DNA from: Hymenobacter sublimis
Lineage (GTDB): Bacteria > Bacteroidota > Bacteroidia > Cytophagales > Hymenobacteraceae
Direction: 5' to 3'
Assembly (NCBI RefSeq): GCF_023101345.1
Contig: NZ_CP095848.1
Coordinates: forward strand, 3,808,001-3,872,000
Length of the DNA stretch: 64,000 nt
This document shows positions 7,580-16,623 of the stretch, in pieces; the first letter of the stretch is position 1; each line of letters begins with the position of its first letter. The notes under the pieces are model-generated. The model did no database searches and had not been told where the DNA came from. It was given only the letters and a program-made list of their open reading frames with translations. Position numbers and translations under genes: made by a program.

Positions 7580-10516
7580 TTAAAAGCCGATATTAAGGAC
7601 CAAGGGCTGTAGCTCCCACCGCCGGAAGTAGGAGTTATATACCGTGCGGATGCCGGCCTCCAGCGGGGTGCGCAGCCGCAGCGGATTGAACACGGCCGAC
7701 ACATCGAAACCCATGGAGTAGTGACTGGCGTTCAGCGGCCCCGACGCCCCCCGGACTCCGTCCACGAAGGCGGCCCCTTTCAGGCGCTGGATATAAAGCA
7801 CGCGGCCCAACTCCCAGTGTACATCGGCTAGGGGTAGGCGGTACTCGGCGCTCAGGGAGCCCAACTCGTTGTAGCTCAAGTAGGGCAGGGAACGGGGGTA
7901 GAAAATGGCCGCTCCAAACCGGTACTCCTGCTGCTGTTGCCACTGGTAGCCGGCCCGCAGGCGCACGGCGTGGTGCAGCCCCAGTCCCGGCAGAAACAGA
8001 CTGCCCTGAACCGCCCGCTGCTCCGCCGAAAGCCCGGTGCCAAAGGGCGTGCCGCGCCATACCAGGCTCAGACTCTGGCCCCAGCGCGGTCCTACGTCGC
8101 GGTAGCTTTGGCGCAGGGTGCGGCTAAAGGCCACGCTGCCCACCAGCACGTGCAAGGCCTGCTTACCCACTTCGGTGCGGCTAGGCCGGGCAAGCAAATC
8201 GTAGCCTTGGGTTTGCTCTAGCTGGTAGTAGGCTCCCACGGTAAGGCCCGTGAGCATGCGAGATGTCGTCAGGGTCAGGGGGAGGCGGCTGCCTAGGCTC
8301 AGGCGGTTGTACTGCCACCGGTCGTAGTCGAGGCCTCCGCTGGCCACCGGCCCCACGGTGCGCCGGCCGCCGTGCTCCAGGCTCAGGTCGAGCACCGGCC
8401 ACAGGCCCTGGTAGCTGACGTCGGCAAACACCCGGCCCGTGCGCTCTACCCCATCGAAGCCAGCTCCCACAATGGCCTGGGTAGTACTCAGCACATCCTG
8501 GGCGCGCACACCCAGGTTCAGTCCGGTGCCGGAGGGGCTTTGCACCAGTCCCCAGCTGTAGGTATTGAAGGCGTGGGGTAGGCGACGGTAGCGCTGGGCT
8601 ACCAGCGGCGCGCCCGCCACCGAATCTTGGGGGAGCAGGGCCCCGACGGTGCGCGCCCCGGGTTCCCGGGCCGTCAGCTCATCGGCGTAGGGGTTGGCGG
8701 GGTTGCCGGCTGTGGGGGTTACCACGGTGCGCCACTGCGCCGGCTGCAGGGGCATTTCCAGCACCCGGCTACCCTGGGCCCGCACCTCATAGAATGCCAG
8801 CCGCTGCCCATCCGGCGCTACGGTAGCGTGGTAGGCGCCTACGGACCGGGCAGTCACCTGCTTTACTTCCCCGGTGCGGGCGTGCACGGCGTACACTTCA
8901 TCTTGCCCCGAGCGGGGCGAGTTAAAGAAAACGTACTCCTGCCAGGGCTGAGGGTGGGAAAGGTTGTCGTTGGCGGCGGACAGCAGAGTGCGGCTCTGGC
9001 CGGTTTCTACTTCCAGCAGCTCCAGGCTTTTGCCGGCTGGCTCCAGGCGCACCACGGCGGCGGTGCGTCCATCGGCGCCGAAACGTGGGTGCAGGTAGGG
9101 CAGGTTCTGGGGGTTGGGGTAGGTGCGCAACTCGGCCCCGTTAGTGGCATCTAGCAGGTGCAGGTGGTGCTGGTAGGCCGAGTCGGTGCTGACGGCCAGC
9201 AGGCGTTGCCCATCGGGAGAAAGCACGGCGGCCGTGTAGCGGGTGCGGCGGCCGGGCCGGGTGACGACGCCGGTTCTCAAATCCAGCACGCGCAGCTCGG
9301 AGTGCACCTGCTGCTGCCAGCGCGGGTCGTAACGAAACTCCAACCAGGCTGCTTTGCTCCCGCCCACCGAGAGTTGCTCGGGGTTGTGATGCAGGCCCAG
9401 TACCAGTCGCCGCCGCTCCGTTCCGTTTCGGCGCAGCTCCACCAGCTGGGGCGTGTGGCCCAGGCCGCTTTTCAGGGCCAGCACCATATTGTTATCGATG
9501 TACTGCGGGTACTGATACTCCGTGAATACCTTTTCCGTGGCCGCTACCGGCAAGTCGGTGGCTGGGGTTAGCTCCCGGCCGGTTTGCTGGGCCCGCCAGG
9601 TACTGTCCAGCTCCTGCATGGTGCGGGCGTACAGGTCGTCGGTGCGCAGGCCCGTGCTACGGCGCAGCTTATCGGAAAACGACAGCGGGTAGACCGGGAA
9701 GCGGTAGTAGCGGTTGAGCACGTCGCTCCAGGCGGTGGCCCCAACCGTGCGCTTGAGGCGGGTAGTCAGGAAGTAGCCCAGCACGTAGTGGTTGGGCACA
9801 TTGTCGCGGAAGGAGCCGGCCACGGCTTTGGCGTAGGAGTAGCGCCGGCCGGCCAGTAGGTTGGCCCGCAGGTAGGCATCGAAGTTAGGAATCCGGCCCC
9901 GGCCGCTGCGCGTTAGGGCGGTTTCCGTGCCCACGGCGTCGCCCTCGGCAAACCAGTCGGGTACGCCCAGGGTAGTCAGGCCCAGGCCGCCGTAGCCGCC
10001 GAGCAGGTAGCCCAGCTGCCCTACTCCCTGCCGGGCCTTGTCGTACTGCACCACGTGGCGGTACTCATGCACCGTCAGCTCATCCAGCCAATCGAGGGTG
10101 CCGGTCAGAAACGGATCCTGGGGAAAAGTGGTGTAGAACTCGGAGTGGCGCGGCAGCAGGGTCACGAAGCCATTGCCAATGGTGGTGCGAGTTTGCAAGA
10201 CTACCGTCACGGGCCGGGCCACCAGACCGAGGGAAGTGCCGGCCGGCTCGTGCACCTGCTCCAGGCGGTGGGCCGTGCGGTGGGCGCGCTCGGCAAACCC
10301 CTCAGGGTAAAGCACCCGAAAATGGGGCGTGCGCACCTCGTACCACCGAACGGAAGCGGGCACCTGGCCGAGGACGGGAAGAGTTTGGGCCAGCACGGCG
10401 CTACCGGGCCAGGCCGCCAAAGCCGCCACCGGCAGCAGAGTACGCAGGGAAAATATCACGCGACGAATACGGGTTGAACTCCCGAATAAACTACCTCGGC
10501 AGGCCGAAAGCAACAT
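7580..10516 (-). CDS. Exported TolB-like propeller protein with a peptidase-like HExxH site and C-terminal barrel
   Basis: A 978-residue exported protein. The signal peptide ends near AWPGSAVLAQ; ATG at 10516 leaves a long leader, and GTG at 10459 would give a more typical one. Residues ~60-330 resemble gluzincin-type domains with a HEYRHVVQ site (His150, Glu151, His154) and a downstream WFAEGDAVGTET. Residues ~370-650 hold repeats of the TolB/PD40 beta-propeller kind (LSPDGQRLLAV, VAPDGQRLAFY). The last ~300 residues alternate as an outer-membrane barrel and end with a terminal aromatic (LNIGF). It is likely a surface or periplasmic protein. Whether it is an active protease is not shown. Confidence 0.85.
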   Translation of the reverse strand: MLLSACRGSLFGSSTRIRRVIFSLRTLLPVAALAAWPGSAVLAQTLPVLGQVPASVRWYEVRTPHFRVLYPEGFAERAHRTAHRLEQVHEPAGTSLGLVARPVTVVLQTRTTIGNGFVTLLPRHSEFYTTFPQDPFLTGTLDWLDELTVHEYRHVVQYDKARQGVGQLGYLLGGYGGLGLTTLGVPDWFAEGDAVGTETALTRSGRGRIPNFDAYLRANLLAGRRYSYAKAVAGSFRDNVPNHYVLGYFLTTRLKRTVGATAWSDVLNRYYRFPVYPLSFSDKLRRSTGLRTDDLYARTMQELDSTWRAQQTGRELTPATDLPVAATEKVFTEYQYPQYIDNNMVLALKSGLGHTPQLVELRRNGTERRRLVLGLHHNPEQLSVGGSKAAWLEFRYDPRWQQQVHSELRVLDLRTGVVTRPGRRTRYTAAVLSPDGQRLLAVSTDSAYQHHLHLLDATNGAELRTYPNPQNLPYLHPRFGADGRTAAVVRLEPAGKSLELLEVETGQSRTLLSAANDNLSHPQPWQEYVFFNSPRSGQDEVYAVHARTGEVKQVTARSVGAYHATVAPDGQRLAFYEVRAQGSRVLEMPLQPAQWRTVVTPTAGNPANPYADELTAREPGARTVGALLPQDSVAGAPLVAQRYRRLPHAFNTYSWGLVQSPSGTGLNLGVRAQDVLSTTQAIVGAGFDGVERTGRVFADVSYQGLWPVLDLSLEHGGRRTVGPVASGGLDYDRWQYNRLSLGSRLPLTLTTSRMLTGLTVGAYYQLEQTQGYDLLARPSRTEVGKQALHVLVGSVAFSRTLRQSYRDVGPRWGQSLSLVWRGTPFGTGLSAEQRAVQGSLFLPGLGLHHAVRLRAGYQWQQQQEYRFGAAIFYPRSLPYLSYNELGSLSAEYRLPLADVHWELGRVLYIQRLKGAAFVDGVRGASGPLNASHYSMGFDVSAVFNPLRLRTPLEAGIRTVYNSYFRRWELQPLVLNIGF

Positions 10517-10534
10517 CTCTTGTTGGCCGCTCGG

Positions 10535-10930
10535 CTACATCTGCCGCAGCCAGGATTCAGCGGTTTCCGGATTATCAAAGGGTAGCACTACGGGGCGGGT
10601 GGTGTGCTGCAGGGTTAAGTCAGTGGAAAGGCGGCTGTACACGTTGGGCGAATAAATCCAGGCGAAGTACTCCAGGCCCGCCTCGGCCATGGCCGGGAAC
10701 CACTCGGTGCCGCCCCATTCGGAGGCATCCAGCCACATGCTCGTGACCCGGCGGTTATCGTTGAGCACCTTGTGACACTGCTCTTGGCGCAGCAAATCCA
10801 GCATCCGCAACGCCCCCGCCTTCACCGATTCACCGCTTTGGTCGCCCGTCCAGTCGGCGTACAGCCAGTCGTTGCTGTAGTCGAAGTAGATGCTGATGTG
10901 TTCGTCCTGGTGCAGAAGGCGCAACGCCAT
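10535..10930 (-). CDS. Hypothetical protein of a local SpoIIAA/STAS-like family
   Basis: A 131-residue soluble protein from ATG 10930 (MALRLLHQDEHISIYFDYS); the frame is open upstream but without family character. Landmarks shared with 5520-5969 and 32623-33048 are SNDWLYADWTGD, CHKVLNDNRRVT, a WxxxEWF-type helix, GLEYFAWIYSP and C-terminal AESWLRQM. It sits 18 bases upstream of the TolB-like gene on the same strand and may be co-transcribed with it. Function unknown; STAS-like fold is inferred. Confidence 0.75.
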   Translation of the reverse strand: MALRLLHQDEHISIYFDYSNDWLYADWTGDQSGESVKAGALRMLDLLRQEQCHKVLNDNRRVTSMWLDASEWGGTEWFPAMAEAGLEYFAWIYSPNVYSRLSTDLTLQHTTRPVVLPFDNPETAESWLRQM

Positions 10931-11059
10931 GGTCAATGAACTTATCCTTGTGAAAAGACAAAGAAATGGTATCCGTCGCACTTCCGGCGTCCAGGCGGCG
11001 TTTGCTGTCGTATATGCTCCAGCTTACCCTTTTATTTCTCTACGCTCTTTACGCTCCCC

Positions 11060-11722
11060 ATGAAACTTTCATTGCTGACCTTTTTGGTTTTATTGCTCGG
11101 CGCCTGCTCGGAACACCGCCCAGCCGATGCCCAGACGCCTACCCGCTCCACCGCCGGCCCGGCCCCCACGGATTTGCGCGGCCTGAGCGTGGCCACCTTT
11201 GCTGGGGGCTGCTTCTGGTGCACCGAGGAAATATTTGAGGAGCTGAAGGGCGTACGCGCCGTGGTATCGGGCTACAGCGGCGGCCCCGAAAAAAACCCTA
11301 GCTACGAGCAGGTAAGCAGCGGCCGCACCGGCCACGCCGAGTCCATCGAAATCTACTACGACCCCAAGCAAATCAGCTTTGCTACTCTGGTTGACGTGTT
11401 CTTGCGCGCTGGCCACGACCCCACGACCCTCAACCGCCAGGGACCCGACGCGGGCACGCAGTACCGCTCTGTGGCTTTTTACCGCACGCCCCAGGAAAAG
11501 CAGGAAATTGAGGCCGCCATCAAGCGCGTGAATGCCTCCAAGCAGTACGCCAATCCCATTGTAACCCAGGTAACGGCCTTTACCAAGTTCTGGCCCGCCG
11601 AGGGCTACCACCAGGGCTACTACCGCCTCCACCCCAACGAGCCCTACGTCAGCAACGTCTCCACGCCCAAGATTGAGAAGTTCCGTCATACGTTTCCGCA
11701 GCTGCTGAAAAACCCGCTGTAA
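11060..11722 (+). CDS. msrA: Exported peptide-methionine (S)-S-oxide reductase
   Basis: A 220-residue MsrA that repairs oxidised methionine in proteins. The catalytic motif GGCFWC is at residues 49-54, with Cys51 the nucleophile, followed by the family's GYSGG, SGRTGHAE and EGYHQGYYR segments. The N-terminus MKLSLLTFLVLLLGACSE is a lipoprotein signal with the cysteine at residue 16, so this enzyme should sit on the periplasmic side of a membrane instead of in the cytoplasm. No MsrB domain is fused. A terminator follows. Confidence 0.95.
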   Translation: MKLSLLTFLVLLLGACSEHRPADAQTPTRSTAGPAPTDLRGLSVATFAGGCFWCTEEIFEELKGVRAVVSGYSGGPEKNPSYEQVSSGRTGHAESIEIYYDPKQISFATLVDVFLRAGHDPTTLNRQGPDAGTQYRSVAFYRTPQEKQEIEAAIKRVNASKQYANPIVTQVTAFTKFWPAEGYHQGYYRLHPNEPYVSNVSTPKIEKFRHTFPQLLKNPL

Positions 11723-11745
11723 GGCAGGTAGGCGGCGCCTATTCC

Positions 11746-11790
11746 GGCCCGGTTTTTCGCTCCCGCGCGGGGCGAAAAACCGGGCCTTTT
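11746..11790 (+). terminator. Terminator after msrA
   Basis: A 15-bp stem (GGCCCGGTTTTTCGC with its complement) is followed by a T-rich run, about 25 nt past the msrA stop. Confidence 0.85.
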
Positions 11791-11955
11791 GCTGGCCGCT
11801 GTTGGCCGCCTATCCCGCCCTTGCTACCCGCTTGGTTTCCGGCCCGGCCGGCGCCGATAGGCCACCTCCGTTTTTATCCGGTCTATGTCCAAAAGATTCC
11901 TTTTCCAGCGCAACTGCGCCGCTGGTTTCCGGTAGGGAGGCCGCGGCCGGCAGTA

Positions 11956-11963
11956 TATCTTTG
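11956..11963 (+). promoter_or_regulatory. Bacteroidota -7 box upstream of the PAS kinase
   Basis: TATCTTTG matches the TAnnTTTG -7 element of the Bacteroidota primary sigma factor. It lies 23 bp before the ATG of the kinase gene. A clear TTTG at -33 was not seen, only a T-rich GGTTTCC. Confidence 0.5.
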
Positions 11964-11986
11964 CTTGTTCCTGCCTCTTCCCATTT

Positions 11987-14900
11987 ATGGCCTCCGAGTC
12001 CATCGATTTTCAGCTCCTGTTCGAGGCCCTGCCTACCCCGCACCTGGTCCTGACGCCCGCACTCCGGATTGCGGCCCTTAATGATGCCATGTGCCAGCTG
12101 CTGGCCCAGCCCCGCGAGCAGGTTGTAGGCCAGCCGGTACTAGCCGTGCTGCCTGCTTACCCTGGCATCCCCGGTGCCAGCCTCTGGCAGGAGGCGCTGC
12201 AGGAAGTGGTAACCCACCGCACGGTCCGCAGCCTGGAAGCCCTGCGCTACGAGCTGGCCCCACCCCCCACCGAGGCGGATGCCCCTACCCGGTACTGGCA
12301 GGTGCTGCTGCGCCCCGTGCTGGCGCCGGATGGCGAGCTGCGCCATGTGCTGGCGCGGGTGCTCGACGTGACAGACCGGGTAGTGGCTCAGCAGCAGGGG
12401 CGGCTTAGCCTCGAAAGCTTCTCGACCCTGGCCCGCACGACCCACGACGCCGTCTGGAACTTGGACCTGCGCACCGGCCACGTGTGGCGCAACGAAACAT
12501 TCACGGCCCTGTTTGGCTACCCGCTCACGCCTGAAACCCATTCGTTCCAGTTTTGGTACGAGCGGCTTCACCCCGATGATCTTCCCGCCATTGACGCCAC
12601 CGTAGCGGCGGTGCGGGCGGGGCAGCAAGTGTCTCCTGTCATTACCTATCGGCTGCGGCGGGCTGATGGCAGTTGGGCCGAAGTGGTGGACCGCTACCAC
12701 ATCATCCGCGACGAAATGGGCCAGCCGGTGCGCCTGCTCGGAGCCACCCAGGACGTAACCCAGGCCCGCGCCACGGAGCGCGCCCTGCACCAAAGCCTAG
12801 AGCAGTTTCAGCTGCTCGCCGATTTAATTCCTCAGCTCGTGTGGAGCCTGGACGCCGAGGGCCAGAAGCTGTACACCAACCGGCGCTGGGACGAGTATAC
12901 TGGCCTTAAGCAGTTCACGGACGCAGACTGGGCTGCCCTGGTACACCCCGACGACCGCCCCCAGGCTGCTGCCCGCTGGAACGAGGCCAAGCACGCCGGC
13001 ACCTACTACCAGTGCGACTACCGCCTACGCGACCAGACGGGGCAGTACCGCTGGTTTCTGGCCCAGGCCCGCCCGGTGCTGGATGAAGCGGGGCAAGTAA
13101 CCCGGTGGTTTGGCACTTGCACCGATATTGAGGACCAGAAACAGGCCCAACAGCTGCTCGAGAAGAAGGACCAGCAGTTGCAGCTGATTTTGGGCAAGGT
13201 GCCAGCCTTGCTGGCTACCCTACTCGGACCCCAGCACGTAGTTAGCTTTATTAATCAGCGTTTCAATGACTTAGTGGGCGGCCAGGCCCGGGTAGGACAA
13301 ACTGCCCAACAGGCGGCTCCCGTGCTAGCTAACCAGGGCTTATTTGAACTCCTAGATGAGGTGTACGCCAGCGGGCAACCGTTGGTAGAGCAGGAGCGCG
13401 CCGTGCTGCTGCCTGCGCCCAGCCCAGGCCCCGACCGCACACGCTACTTCGATTTTACGGCCCAGCCCCTACTCAATGCCGCGGGTGCGGCTCAGGGTAT
13501 TCTCATCTTTGCCGTGGAGGTTACGGAGCGGGTACGGACCCGCCTGAGCCTGGAAGCGCTGAACCAGGAACTCAGCCGCCAGGATGAGCTCCTGCGGGTG
13601 ATGACCGAGTCTTTGCCCCAGATTACCAGCATTACCCGCCCCGATGGTTCAGTAGAGTACCTCAGCCCCCAGTGGTTTGAGTACACCGGCCAGACCATCG
13701 ACGATTTGCCTGATTGCTGGACCTTGGCCCTGCACCCCGACGACACCGAAACCGCCCGCCAGGCCTTCCAGCAAGCCGTAGCCGAAAGCACCGCTTTCAG
13801 CGTGGAAGTGCGCCTGCGCCGCCACGATGGGCAGTATCGCTGGCACTTGAGCCATTCGGTTCCTTCCTTCGATGATGCCGGCCAACTCCAGCATTTCTAC
13901 GGAGCCTGCGCCGACGTGCAGGACCAACGCCTGCTGGCCGAGGAGTTACGCCGCAGCGAGCAGCAGTTCCGCTTTCTGGCCGAGAGTGTGCCGGCCATCG
14001 TCTGGACCGCAACCCCGGACGGGGCCATCGACTACCTCAACTCCCGCTGGACCTATTATACGGGCATATCCGTGGAGCAAAGTCTGCGCGAAGGCTGGGC
14101 CAACTTGCTTTGGGCGGAGGAGCGGGAAACCGTCTTCAGCGAGTTCAGCCACTGCATTCAAACCGGCACCGACCTGGACATGGAAAGCCGGCTGCTGGAT
14201 GTGCGCACCGGCCAGTACCGCTGGTACTTGCACCGCGCCCAGCCCCTGCGCGACGAGCACGGCCAGATTATCCGCTGGTTTGGTACCACCGCCGACATCG
14301 ACGACTACAAGCGAATTCAGCAGCGCCTGGAGGACAAAAACGCGGAACTCACCCGCACCAACCAGGACCTGGACAGCTTCGTGTACGCCGTTTCGCACGA
14401 CCTCAAGCAACCCATCCACAACATGGCGGGCATCTTTCAGGAGCTGATTCGCACGGCCTTCTTCCGCGACCCGGACGCGGTGAAGCTTATTGCCATGTTC
14501 GAGAAGTCCCTGCACCAGATTGACGGTACCATTCACAACCTCTCGGAGCTGGTGCGCATTCAGAAGCTACGCCACGAGCAGCCTGCTGAACTAGTAGACT
14601 TGGCCCAACTAACGGAGGAAGTGCTGCTCAGCATCAATGACCAGGTAACCAGCTCCCGGGCCATCATCCACACCGATTTTGCGGCCGTGCCGGCCCTGTT
14701 CTTCGTGCAGCCCCACCTGCAAAGTGTGCTCTACAACTTGCTCAGCAATGCCCTGAAGTATGCGGCCCCGCGCCGGAGGCCCCACATTCAGCTACGCACG
14801 GCACTGGTGGAAGGGCGGCCGGTGCTGGAGGTGCAGGACAATGGCCTGGGCCTGGATTTGCAGCGCTTTGGCGGCGAGCTGTTTCAGCTGTTTCGCCGCT

Positions 14901-15049
14901 TCCACGACCACGTAGAAGGGGCCGGCCTGGGCTTGTACCTCGTGAACCGGGTAGTGCAGAACGCCGGCGGCTACCTCACCGTGGACAGCACCGTGGGCGA
15001 AGGCACCACGTTTCGGGTAGTGCTGCCAGCCAGCGCCCGCCCGGCATAA
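11987..15049 (+). CDS. Six-PAS sensor histidine kinase
   Basis: A 1020-residue soluble kinase with no membrane segment. Six PAS units can be traced at roughly residues 5-130, 140-265, 266-390, 391-515, 530-655 and 655-775; several have the PAS_3 features (YTGL or YTGI, LHPDD, a GQYRW strand and a WFGTxxDI ending). The transmitter follows: H-box AVSHDLKQP with His804, N-box LYNLLSNALKYA, G1 VQDNGLGLDL and G2 GAGLGLYLVN. It should autophosphorylate in response to cytoplasmic ligand or redox cues. No response regulator is adjacent; the only regulator in the window is at 42163-42861. It carries its own promoter-like box. Confidence 0.93.
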   Translation: MASESIDFQLLFEALPTPHLVLTPALRIAALNDAMCQLLAQPREQVVGQPVLAVLPAYPGIPGASLWQEALQEVVTHRTVRSLEALRYELAPPPTEADAPTRYWQVLLRPVLAPDGELRHVLARVLDVTDRVVAQQQGRLSLESFSTLARTTHDAVWNLDLRTGHVWRNETFTALFGYPLTPETHSFQFWYERLHPDDLPAIDATVAAVRAGQQVSPVITYRLRRADGSWAEVVDRYHIIRDEMGQPVRLLGATQDVTQARATERALHQSLEQFQLLADLIPQLVWSLDAEGQKLYTNRRWDEYTGLKQFTDADWAALVHPDDRPQAAARWNEAKHAGTYYQCDYRLRDQTGQYRWFLAQARPVLDEAGQVTRWFGTCTDIEDQKQAQQLLEKKDQQLQLILGKVPALLATLLGPQHVVSFINQRFNDLVGGQARVGQTAQQAAPVLANQGLFELLDEVYASGQPLVEQERAVLLPAPSPGPDRTRYFDFTAQPLLNAAGAAQGILIFAVEVTERVRTRLSLEALNQELSRQDELLRVMTESLPQITSITRPDGSVEYLSPQWFEYTGQTIDDLPDCWTLALHPDDTETARQAFQQAVAESTAFSVEVRLRRHDGQYRWHLSHSVPSFDDAGQLQHFYGACADVQDQRLLAEELRRSEQQFRFLAESVPAIVWTATPDGAIDYLNSRWTYYTGISVEQSLREGWANLLWAEERETVFSEFSHCIQTGTDLDMESRLLDVRTGQYRWYLHRAQPLRDEHGQIIRWFGTTADIDDYKRIQQRLEDKNAELTRTNQDLDSFVYAVSHDLKQPIHNMAGIFQELIRTAFFRDPDAVKLIAMFEKSLHQIDGTIHNLSELVRIQKLRHEQPAELVDLAQLTEEVLLSINDQVTSSRAIIHTDFAAVPALFFVQPHLQSVLYNLLSNALKYAAPRRRPHIQLRTALVEGRPVLEVQDNGLGLDLQRFGGELFQLFRRFHDHVEGAGLGLYLVNRVVQNAGGYLTVDSTVGEGTTFRVVLPASARPA

Positions 15050-15205
15050 ACGCACCCAAGTAGTCGTCCGCCGAACGGGTAGCCTGGCCTGATCCGGCTA
15101 TTGAGGCGGAGGGTCTTATCTTGGCTTTTTTGCGGACTGCTGGGCCGCGGTAGATGCATTGCTGGGGCAAGCGCGCCGGCCCAGGCTATTTTATCGAGTT
15201 ACGTT

Positions 15206-16363
15206 ATGTCACTACCTCCCCTCGTTTCGAAGCTGCCTGATGTGGGCACCAGTATTTTTTCGGTGATGACCCAGCTGGCCCAGGAAAGCGGGGCCATTAA
15301 TCTGGCGCAGGGCTTCCCCGATTACGACCCACCCCGGCCCCTGCTGGAGGCCCTGGCCCGCCACGTGCTTACGCCCGGCCACCAGCAATACGCGCCCATG
15401 CCGGGCCTGCCGCGCCTGCGCGAAGCCATTGCTGCCAAAACTGCCCGCCTCTACGGCTACACCCCCGACCCAGCCACGGAAATCACCGTCACCAGTGGTG
15501 CCACTGAGGCCCTGTACGCGGTGCTAGCCGCCGTGGTCAGCCCCGGCGACGAGGTGCTGATACTGGAGCCGGCCTATGATTTGTACGCTCCCGCCGTGCG
15601 CCTGCAGGGTGGCGTGCCGGTGTACGTGCCCCTGCTCCTACCCGATTTTCGGCCCGACTGGGACCGGGTGGCCGCGGCCCTTACGCCCCGCACCCGCCTG
15701 CTCATGCTCAACTCGCCCCACAACCCCACCGGTGCCACCCTCACCCCCGAGGACCTCGACACCCTGGCCGGGCTGCTGCGCAACACGCCTACCCTGCTGC
15801 TCAGCGACGAAGTGTATGAGCACATGGTGTTTGATGGGCAGCCCCACCGCAGCGTAGTAGGCCAACCTGAGCTGCGCGAACGGGCCTTCGTGCTATCCTC
15901 ATTCGGAAAAACCTACCACGCTACGGGCTGGAAGGTAGGCTACTGCGTGGCCCCGCCGGCCCTGACGGCGGAACTGCGCCGGGTGCACCAGTTCGTGACT
16001 TTCAGCGTGAGCACGCCCACTCAGCACGCCCTGGCCGACGTGCTGCCCGACACCGACCTCTACGATTCCCTACCCGGTTTCTACCAGCAGAAGCGCGACC
16101 TGTTCCGGGAGCTGCTGGCTCCTACCCGCTTCCGCCTGCTACCAGTGCGAGGTGGCTACTTTCAAGTGGCTGAATTTCGGGATATTGCTCCGGACTTGGA
16201 CGATGAGAGCTTTGCCCGCCGCCTCACCCAGGAAACCGGCGTGGCGGTGGTGCCCATTTCCGCCTTCTACCATAACCGCCAGGACCACCGACTGGTACGC
16301 TTCTGCTTTGCCAAGCAAGACGCTACCCTGCGCGCGGCCGCTGAGCGCCTGCAGCAGCTGTAA
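15206..16363 (+). CDS. Methionine aminotransferase (PLP-dependent, YbdL type)
   Basis: A 385-residue class I/II aminotransferase. The PLP lysine is Lys235 in SSFGKTYHATGWKVGY, preceded by LLLSDEVYEHMVF and the NSPHNPTGATL loop. The N-terminal ISVMTQLAQ / INLAQGFPDY segment fits the methionine/kynurenine (YbdL/KAT) subgroup. ATG at 15206 is chosen because the upstream part of the frame lacks family character. The next gene encodes an omega-amidase; together they can salvage ketomethylthiobutyrate using glutamine and hydrolyse the resulting alpha-ketoglutaramate. That coupling is known for the families and inferred here from adjacency. Confidence 0.92.
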   Translation: MSLPPLVSKLPDVGTSIFSVMTQLAQESGAINLAQGFPDYDPPRPLLEALARHVLTPGHQQYAPMPGLPRLREAIAAKTARLYGYTPDPATEITVTSGATEALYAVLAAVVSPGDEVLILEPAYDLYAPAVRLQGGVPVYVPLLLPDFRPDWDRVAAALTPRTRLLMLNSPHNPTGATLTPEDLDTLAGLLRNTPTLLLSDEVYEHMVFDGQPHRSVVGQPELRERAFVLSSFGKTYHATGWKVGYCVAPPALTAELRRVHQFVTFSVSTPTQHALADVLPDTDLYDSLPGFYQQKRDLFRELLAPTRFRLLPVRGGYFQVAEFRDIAPDLDDESFARRLTQETGVAVVPISAFYHNRQDHRLVRFCFAKQDATLRAAAERLQQL

Positions 16364-16386
16364 GTACATCGGGCAGTAAGGCATAC

Positions 16387-16416
16387 CTGTCATTCCGAGC
16401 AGCGCGAAGAATCTGG
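16387..16416. repeat. Partial copy of the GTCATxCTGAGCGxAGCGAAG repeat
   Basis: TGTCATTCCGAGCAGCGCGA and the following AGAATCTGGGG match one arm of the palindromic repeat found complete elsewhere in the window (21370, 59862). The second arm is not clear here, so this is a solo or decayed half. It lies between the aminotransferase and omega-amidase genes. Confidence 0.65.
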
Positions 16417-16623
16417 GGTTGTCAGGCAACGATTGAACCTAGACTCCTCGCTACCCTCGCCATGATGGGTGTGATGAGCTGGATTACGACCTGGCGTTAG
16501 TGGGCTGAGTTCGTGCGGAGAAGATGCGTCTGGCTTTGGCCTGCTAGTAGATAGCCGCAGGCTCCGTATTTCACCGTTTTTTGGTATACTTCACAACTGA
16601 TCTTCTCCTTAACGCCTGTTGCC

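Noticed and set aside
12140..12793. Open frame of 217 codons antisense to the PAS kinase
   Set aside because: Shadow frame; the kinase frame has clear PAS and transmitter motifs across the same DNA.
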